A DNA stretch of 64,000 nt from positions 62,001 to 126,000 of the forward strand of contig NZ_JAJLQY010000006.1 in assembly GCF_020991275.1 (NCBI RefSeq), written 5' to 3'. Shown here piece by piece: positions 58,622 to 64,000 of the stretch (position 1 is the stretch's first letter; every line of letters begins with the position of its first letter). Made by a program: the position numbers and the translations under genes. The DNA is from Actinocorallia sp. API 0066 (GTDB taxonomy: Bacteria; Actinomycetota; Actinomycetes; Streptosporangiales; Streptosporangiaceae). The notes under the pieces are model-generated. The model was not told the DNA's origin. It saw nothing but the letters and a program-made list of their open reading frames with translations, and searched no databases.

Positions 58622-60444
58622 GCCTTCACGTCCTCGTCTATCCCGTCGGCGTCTATGCCGTCGGCCTGGAGCGCTTCCTCCGCGTGCTCGGCCTCGGCGT
58701 TCTCGTAGGCGTTCACCAGGTTCCGGTAGGCCGGTGAGCGCGCCAGCAGCTCCGCGTGGGCGCCCCGGTCGGCGACGCGTCCGCGCACGAGGTGCACGAC
58801 CTCGTCGGCGAGCGCGATGGTCGCCTTGCGGTAGGCGACGACCACGACGCTGGCCTCGGTGTCCCTGAGCCCGCCCAGGATGCGCGCCTCGACCTGTGGA
58901 TCGACGCTGGAGGTCGCGTCGTCCAGGACGAGCAGGCGGGGCCCGCGCGCCAGCGCCCGGGCGAGGGCGAGCCGCTGCCGCTGGCCGCCGGACAGGGTGG
59001 CGCCGCGCTCGCCGAGCCGGGTGTCGAGGCCGTCGGGCAGCCCGGCGACGAACCCGTCGGCCTGGGCGAGGCGCAGCGCGGCCCAGATGTCGGCGTCGGG
59101 CAGGTCGCCTTCGAGGGCGATGTTGCCGCGCACCGTGTCGTCGAACAGGAAGGTGTCCTGTGGGACGAGGGCGGCGGCGCGGGCGACCTCGCCGGGGGCG
59201 AGCTCCCGCACGTCCACGCCGTCGAGCCGGACGACGCCCTCCTCCGGGTCCACCAGGCGGACGAGGAGGGAGGCGAGGGTGGACTTGCCCGAGCCCGTCG
59301 CCCCGACGAGCGCGACGGTGCGCCCCGGCGCGACGGACAGCCCCGCGCCCTTCAGGACCGTGGCGTCGCCGTACCCGAACGTCAGCTCCTTGGCCTCCAG
59401 GGCGGCCGCCCGGGGTGAGTCAAGGGACTCCTCCCCGTAGGGCATGGCTCCGCGCGCGTCCAGGACGGCCCGCACCCGGTTCCACCCGACGACGCTCCTA
59501 GGCAGCTCCGCCAGTACCCATCCGAGCGACCTGACGGGCCACGACAGCAGCGTGAACAGATAGCAGACCTGGACGAGGTCGCCCGCGTTGATCGCGCCCG
59601 CGTCCAGCCGGACCGAGCCGAACAGCAGCACCGCCAGCACCCCGAACCGGGGCAGGGACTCCAGCACGGGGTCGAACAGGCCGCGGACCCGTCCGACGGT
59701 GATGTTGGCGTCCCGCAGCCGCTCGGCCGCTGCCTGGAACCGCTCGGTCTCGGCTGCCTCCCGGCCGAGGGTCTTGACGACGAGGCCGCCCTCGAAGCTC
59801 TCGTGCGCGACCTCGCTGACCTCGGCCCGGAGCTGCTGCGCCCGCGCCACCTTCGGCGACAGGACGCGCTGGTAGGCGAGGTTCAGCAGCGCGATCATCG
59901 GGAAGAGCAGGAAGCCGACGACGGCCAGCGGCAGGTCGATCGCGAGGATCGACACGGCCGCGAAGAACAGCATGAAGACGACGCCGACGGCCATCGGCAG
60001 CGGCGCGATGGGCGCCCACGCCGCCTCGACGTCGCTGCTGGCGTTGGACAGCAGTTGGCCCGTCGGGTGCTTCTGGTGCCAGGCCAGCGGCAGCCGCAGG
60101 TACTGCCGCGTCACCTCGCGGCGGTAGCGGGCCTGCAGGTTGTACTGCATGAGCCCGGCCCAGAACCGGCGGCCCGCGACGCCCAGCGCCTTGAGCACGG
60201 CGACCGCGACGATCGCGGCGGCGCCCGCCGCGAGCGCGCCCCGGCCCGGCTCGCCCGAGGCGAACGCCGGCAGGATCACCCGCTCGACGACCCGGCCCAG
60301 CACCCACGCGCTCGCCACCGTCATGCCGCCGTAGAGCGCGCTGGCGGCGACCGACAGCCCGAACGTCAGCGGCTCGGTGCGGATCGCCACCCCCAGTACC
60401 CGCAGGCCCTCACGCAGGACCTGGGGGCTGACCCGTTCTGTCAC
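58618..60444 (-). CDS. ABC exporter half, degenerate ATPase site (608 aa)
   Basis: GTG at 60442..60444 with GGGGAG seven bases upstream; an ATG 12 codons earlier is less favoured. Same layout as the partner. Walker A LVGATGSGKST, signature LSGGQRQ. Walker B reads LLVLDDATSSVDP: the catalytic Glu is Asp, and the switch loop is AYRKAT without His. Such asymmetric pairs are known in heterodimeric exporters (TM287/288-type). The substrate (drug, peptide or lipid) is unknown. Confidence 0.93.
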   Translation of the reverse strand: MTERVSPQVLREGLRVLGVAIRTEPLTFGLSVAASALYGGMTVASAWVLGRVVERVILPAFASGEPGRGALAAGAAAIVAVAVLKALGVAGRRFWAGLMQYNLQARYRREVTRQYLRLPLAWHQKHPTGQLLSNASSDVEAAWAPIAPLPMAVGVVFMLFFAAVSILAIDLPLAVVGFLLFPMIALLNLAYQRVLSPKVARAQQLRAEVSEVAHESFEGGLVVKTLGREAAETERFQAAAERLRDANITVGRVRGLFDPVLESLPRFGVLAVLLFGSVRLDAGAINAGDLVQVCYLFTLLSWPVRSLGWVLAELPRSVVGWNRVRAVLDARGAMPYGEESLDSPRAAALEAKELTFGYGDATVLKGAGLSVAPGRTVALVGATGSGKSTLASLLVRLVDPEEGVVRLDGVDVRELAPGEVARAAALVPQDTFLFDDTVRGNIALEGDLPDADIWAALRLAQADGFVAGLPDGLDTRLGERGATLSGGQRQRLALARALARGPRLLVLDDATSSVDPQVEARILGGLRDTEASVVVVAYRKATIALADEVVHLVRGRVADRGAHAELLARSPAYRNLVNAYENAEAEHAEEALQADGIDADGIDEDVKA

Positions 60445-60640
60445 GAAAGATCTCCCCGTGTCACTCATATGTTTCGGCACCCATGCCTACCATCGGGGTA
60501 CGACAGTTATTCCCGAAGATCACTTTCCGGGCAGGAGAACCTCACCTCGGGGCGGGCCGGAGGCGCCCACGGATGATCGTCCATTCCCGTCAGGTAAAAG
60601 GCACTTGCCCCACGTGTCCTCACCTGCGCATGCTGGCCTG

Positions 60641-61888
60641 GTGGACGCCAACGTGATTCAGCCCGTCGACACCCTGCACGGACAGCTACAGCGCGGCCTC
60701 GGCAGGGCCGCGCGCCGGGCGGCGCGGACGCGGGGCGCCGGAGAGTTCGTGTACGACTGCGTCCGCCGGGACCCCAGGTGGGACAGGCAGGTCGAGTCGC
60801 GCAGCCTCTACTACGCGCGCCTCATCGTCGATCTGGAACTGCCCGTCCATCCGCTCTCGGACCATCTGTTCGATCCGGCCGACGCCTCCGACGGCGACGA
60901 GTGGCGCGCCTCCCTCGCCATCGACACCCTCACCGACCTGGTGCGCCTCAGCCGTCGCGAGGCCGCCTCGCCGCTGCGCCGCTACGCCGAGCAGGGCGCC
61001 GGGTGGTTCGAGGCGCTGGACGCGCTCGTCTCGCTCGGCGACCCGGCCCTGGTGCACGGGCTCGGCGCGGTCGCCGCGGCCCGCTGCGACGAGGACGACC
61101 TGCACTGGCTCGTCGACGATCCCGGCAATCCCGTCATCCGGCAGTGGGCGGCCGAGCACCGGGTGATCGCCGACGCGGTCGCCCGAAGGCGCGGCGGCCC
61201 CACCCCGAGACCGCGCGAGCACACCCGCCCGACCGGCTCCGACGCCCAGCTCGTCGCGCTCGCCCACCAGCGCTCGGACGCGTCGGTGGAAGCGATCCTG
61301 GAACTGGGCAGGCGGCGCAGTCCGGCCCTGTTCGACCTGGCCGAGGAGTTCCTCCCCGAGGGGCCCGGTAGGTGGCGCGGCGTCATCTGCCGGGCCCTGC
61401 GCGAGTGCGGGTCGGCCGCGCTGCCCAGGGCGCGCGCGTGGGCGGGCGGGACACCGGGGTGCAGGAAGGTCGCGATAACGATCCTCGCCGGGCACGGCAC
61501 CGCCCAGGACGTCCCCGTGCTCATCGACGACCTGGAGACGGCCCTGGGCGCCAAGAGCTGGGGCGCGGCGGCCCACCCGATCGAGGGGCTCGGCAGGCTC
61601 CGCGCGGGCGCCGCGGTGCCGCTGCTCAAGGAGGCGTGGACGGCCACCGAGTACGCCTACCTACGCCCGCGTCTCCTGACGGCGCTGCTCCGCACCGCCC
61701 CGCACACCGCCGAGTCCTACGCGGCCGAGGCCCTGTGGGACTGCGAGGAGGAGGCCCGCAAGATCGCCGCGGCGGCCGCCCCGCTCACCGAGGACAACGC
61801 GCTGCGGCTGCGCCGCCTGGCCGGATGCGCCGCCGAGGAGCCCGGCGTCGTCTCGGCCGCCGTCGACAGGGCGGCGCCCGAACTGTGA
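60641..61888 (+). CDS. HEAT-repeat-like helical protein (415 aa)
   Basis: GTG at 60641 is chosen; earlier starts in the same frame run over the ABC transporter start. The protein is a run of helical pairs: DTLTDLVRLSRREAASPLRRYAEQGAGWFEALDAL, VAARCDEDDLHWLVDDP, VEAILELGRRRSPALFDLAEEFL, VAITILAGHGTAQDVPVLIDDLE, IEGLGRLRAGAAVPLLKEAW. This is typical of PBS-lyase/HEAT repeats. No enzymatic motif. Function unknown. Confidence 0.75.
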   Translation: MDANVIQPVDTLHGQLQRGLGRAARRAARTRGAGEFVYDCVRRDPRWDRQVESRSLYYARLIVDLELPVHPLSDHLFDPADASDGDEWRASLAIDTLTDLVRLSRREAASPLRRYAEQGAGWFEALDALVSLGDPALVHGLGAVAAARCDEDDLHWLVDDPGNPVIRQWAAEHRVIADAVARRRGGPTPRPREHTRPTGSDAQLVALAHQRSDASVEAILELGRRRSPALFDLAEEFLPEGPGRWRGVICRALRECGSAALPRARAWAGGTPGCRKVAITILAGHGTAQDVPVLIDDLETALGAKSWGAAAHPIEGLGRLRAGAAVPLLKEAWTATEYAYLRPRLLTALLRTAPHTAESYAAEALWDCEEEARKIAAAAAPLTEDNALRLRRLAGCAAEEPGVVSAAVDRAAPEL

Positions 61889-62007
61889 ACCCCCGCTGAA
61901 GATCCTCTCCGGGTATCGGCCGGATCTCCTTCTCCTCCCCCGGACGCACGAGAGGGTGGTCCCGCAGCGCGATGTGCCGCCCCCGTTCGGCCGCCTACAC
62001 TCCAGGC

Positions 62008-62352
62008 ATGATCTCCGCTAAGACGCGCCTCCTGCTCGCCACCCCCCTGCTCGCCCTCGCCCTGGGCACGGCGTCGGCCTGCTCCAGCGAGAACGCCGAC
62101 TGCGCCCTCACCACGGGCAGCTGTACCGTCACCTTCGACCGCGGTGTGGACGCCAAGGCCAGCGTCCTCGGGGTGGACGCCCAGCTCGTCGAGGCCACCG
62201 ACTCGTCCGTGACCGTGAAGATCGGCGGCCAGAACGTCACGGTGCCGCTGGACGGCGAGGAGCAGTCCGGCAACTTCAGCGTCCGGGTGAAGTCCATCAC
62301 CCAGGACCAGGTCGTGCTGGAGATCGCGACGGGCGTCACCGTCACCGAGTAG
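62008..62352 (+). CDS. Small exported protein, possible lipoprotein (114 aa)
   Basis: ATG at 62008. N-terminal signal MISAKTRLLLATPLLALALG followed by TASAC: an approximate lipobox (Ala at -3, Ser, Ala, Cys). The mature part is beta-rich (GSCTVTFDRGVDAKASVLGVDAQLVEATDSSVTVKIGGQNVTVPLDGEEQSGNFSVRVKSI). If it is a lipoprotein, Lgt and Lnt encoded in this window would act on it. Function unknown. Confidence 0.8.
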   Translation: MISAKTRLLLATPLLALALGTASACSSENADCALTTGSCTVTFDRGVDAKASVLGVDAQLVEATDSSVTVKIGGQNVTVPLDGEEQSGNFSVRVKSITQDQVVLEIATGVTVTE

Positions 62353-62365
62353 CGGCGAAGGGCCG

Positions 62366-63229
62366 TCACCTGGCCAGTTCGGCCCCGCAGGTGAGCCGCC
62401 GCGCCAGCGCGGCGGCCAGCCGGGCGGCGGCGCCGGGCGCGTGCCCGAGGAACAGCGACGGCTCGGTGAGCTCCAGTTCCAGCAGGACGGGCGCGCCGTC
62501 CGGGCCGGGGATCAGGTCCACCCTGGCGTACAGCGGCCGCCCAGGGACGGTCTGGAGGACGCGCCCGCCCAGCGCCAGCTCCGCCGGGGAGGCGGCCCGC
62601 GCGGCGATCTGCTCCCGTTCGTCCTTGGTGTCGGCGATGGCCGGTTGGATCCCCGCGCCCGCCTTGAGGATCGGCGCCTTGCGGACGGCGTGGCTGAACA
62701 CGCCGTCGAAGAAGATCAGCGCCGTCTCGCCCGCCGAGTCCACCGCGTCCAGGTAGGGCTGGACCATGACGGTGCGGCCCTCGGAGCGCAGGCGTGACAG
62801 GTGCTCGGCCGCGGGCCCCGCCTCGTCCGCCGACCAGCGCGCGGTGTCCCGGGCGCCCGCCGACACCGCCGGCTTGATGACGTAGTCCGGCCATTCGGGC
62901 AGCCCGGCCGGATCCCACAGCGTCGGGACGACGGGGACGCCCGCCGCCTCCAGGTCGCGCAGGTAGCGCTTGTCGGTGTTCCAGGTGAGCACCTCGGCGG
63001 GGTTCTCCAGCCGGGGCACACTCCGCGCCCACTCCAGGAACTCCCCGCGACGGTCGTGGTAGTCCCACGTGCTGCGGACCATGACGAGGTCGTAGGCGGC
63101 CCAGTCGGCCGGACCGTCCCAGCGCACCGCCTCGGCGTGGTGGCCGAGCGCGGCGAGTTCGCCGATGAGCGCGGGGGTGTCCTCGTCTCCGGCGGGCAGG
63201 GCGGCACAGGTGGCGATCGCTACGTTCAC
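62366..63229 (-). CDS. ATP-grasp enzyme (287 aa)
   Basis: Reads [43 protein letters not shown], then a WDY motif, [35 protein letters not shown] (ATP-grasp lysine), VMVQPYL, and [25 protein letters not shown] with the metal-binding Glu. It is like glutathione synthetase/RimK. It ligates a carboxylate to an amine in an ATP-dependent way; substrates unknown. It converges on the small exported gene. Confidence 0.88.
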   Translation of the reverse strand: MNVAIATCAALPAGDEDTPALIGELAALGHHAEAVRWDGPADWAAYDLVMVRSTWDYHDRRGEFLEWARSVPRLENPAEVLTWNTDKRYLRDLEAAGVPVVPTLWDPAGLPEWPDYVIKPAVSAGARDTARWSADEAGPAAEHLSRLRSEGRTVMVQPYLDAVDSAGETALIFFDGVFSHAVRKAPILKAGAGIQPAIADTKDEREQIAARAASPAELALGGRVLQTVPGRPLYARVDLIPGPDGAPVLLELELTEPSLFLGHAPGAAARLAAALARRLTCGAELAR

Positions 63230-63292
63230 CCCGACAGGTTATGCGTATGACTGGAAAGAACCCATACATACCAACCCGAAATGTTTCCCGGA

Positions 63293-63315
63293 TGGGCGGC
63301 GCCCAACGCCGCCCA
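63293..63315. terminator. Hairpin after hisF
   Basis: TGGGCGGCG (63293..63301) pairs with CGCCGCCCA (63307..63315), 11 bp past the stop of hisF. Confidence 0.65.
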
Positions 63316-63325
63316 CCCGGCGCCG

Positions 63326-64000
63326 TCAACGAACCGGGTGCCCCGCCGCCGCGAGGGCGCCCTTGACCTCGGAGATCAGGAGGTCGCCGAAGTGGAAGAC
63401 CGAGGCGGCCAGCACCGCGTCGGCGCCCGCCTCCACCGCCGGAGGGAAGTGCGCCAGGGCGCCCGCTCCCCCACTGGCGATCACAGGGACGCTCACCACC
63501 TCACGGACCGCCCTCAGCATCTCCAGGTCGAAACCGTTCTTCGTGCCGTCGGCGTCCATCGAGTTCAGCAGGATCTCGCCGACGCCCAACTCCTCGGCGC
63601 GGCGGCACCACTCGATCGCGTCGATGCCGGTGCCCTTGCGGCCGCCGTGCGTCGTCACCTCGTAGCCCGAGGGGGCGTCGGCGCAGCGGCGCGCGTCGGC
63701 CGACAGCACGACGCACTGGCTGCCGTACCGGTGCGCCGCCTCCCGCAGGAACTCAGGACGGGCGATCGCGGCGGTGTTGATGGACACCTTGTCGGCTCCG
63801 GCCCGCAGCAGCCGGTCCACGTCCTCGACGGTCCGGATGCCGCCGCCGACCGTCAGGGGGATGAACACCTGCTCCGCGGTCCGCCGGACCACGTCGTAGG
63901 TGGTGGACCTGTCTCCGGACGAGGCCGTGATGTCCAGGAACGTCAGCTCGTCGGCGCCCTCGGCGTCGTAGCGGCGGGCCAGCTCCACCGGGTCGCCCGC
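63326..64000 (-). CDS. hisF: Imidazole glycerol phosphate synthase subunit, C-terminal part (runs off the right edge)
   Basis: The frame is open to the end of the window, reading [38 protein letters not shown] at the edge. Further signatures: [32 protein letters not shown] and [33 protein letters not shown]. It lacks the first about 30 residues, including the N-terminal Asp region. The cyclase half of the HisHF complex in histidine synthesis. Confidence 0.95.
   Translation of the reverse strand, partial: AGDPVELARRYDAEGADELTFLDITASSGDRSTTYDVVRRTAEQVFIPLTVGGGIRTVEDVDRLLRAGADKVSINTAAIARPEFLREAAHRYGSQCVVLSADARRCADAPSGYEVTTHGGRKGTGIDAIEWCRRAEELGVGEILLNSMDADGTKNGFDLEMLRAVREVVSVPVIASGGAGALAHFPPAVEAGADAVLAASVFHFGDLLISEVKGALAAAGHPVR

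Overview
The window is high-GC actinomycete chromosome. GTG starts, ATGA/GTGA stop-start overlaps, GGAGG-type ribosome sites and a gltBD - lgt - trpABC - hisI - hisF neighbourhood point to an actinobacterium. Conserved small genes of the kind seen in Thermomonosporaceae and Streptosporangiaceae suggest the order Streptosporangiales, but that placement is inference.

The first half is one complete-looking siphovirus prophage of about 32.6 kb (1037..33650). Its ends are set by an 8-bp core (CACGTGGT) present at both junctions. The phage sits in the 5' end of a host GNAT acetyltransferase gene: the 3' part is at 499..1044 and the first codons are at 33643..33701. Joining the two halves across the core restores one open frame of 198 codons. 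A tyrosine integrase lies beside attR. The left arm (plus strand) holds a zinc-ribbon protein, a DUF2637 membrane protein, an unusual repeat/hairpin tract, and a small operon led by an XRE-TPR regulator. Everything from the integrase down to 5754 is on the minus strand, apart from one plus-strand gene at 24253. In transcription order it encodes: an early block (conserved small protein, KilA/ANT-type antirepressor, an O-like initiator with internal iterons, DnaC-like loader, DnaB helicase, accessory genes); packaging and head (HNH, terS, terL, portal, MuF-like protein, scaffold, capsid, connectors); an inserted methyltransferase/glycosyltransferase pair; tail genes (gp10-like, tail completion, tube, frameshifted assembly chaperone, tape measure, tail proteins); and lysis (PGRP amidase, small membrane protein).

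The second half is host chromosome. It holds a TetR regulator, an aminopeptidase P-like enzyme, a PhzF protein, two small conserved genes, an XRE regulator and a HAD hydrolase. Then come gltD and gltB, two tandem single-pass membrane paralogues, lgt, a DsbA-like protein with a MauE/DoxX partner, trpA-trpB-trpC, DUF2752, a degenerate OmpR-type regulator, the Trp-associated membrane protein and hisI. After a very long snap-back hairpin follow a cold-shock gene, a heterodimeric ABC exporter, a HEAT-like protein, a small exported protein, an ATP-grasp enzyme and the 3' part of hisF. The left edge cuts lnt and the right edge cuts hisF.

The observations most worth a second look are: the tract at 2935..3259, where 28-bp units with type I-E CRISPR geometry alternate with palindromic spacers in a prophage without cas genes; the split GNAT gene and its phage-supplied new start; the sugar/methyl-transfer pair inside the head-tail connector genes; iterons embedded in the replication initiator gene; a 28-bp perfect palindrome inside an orphan early gene; and the 76-bp hairpin upstream of hisI.
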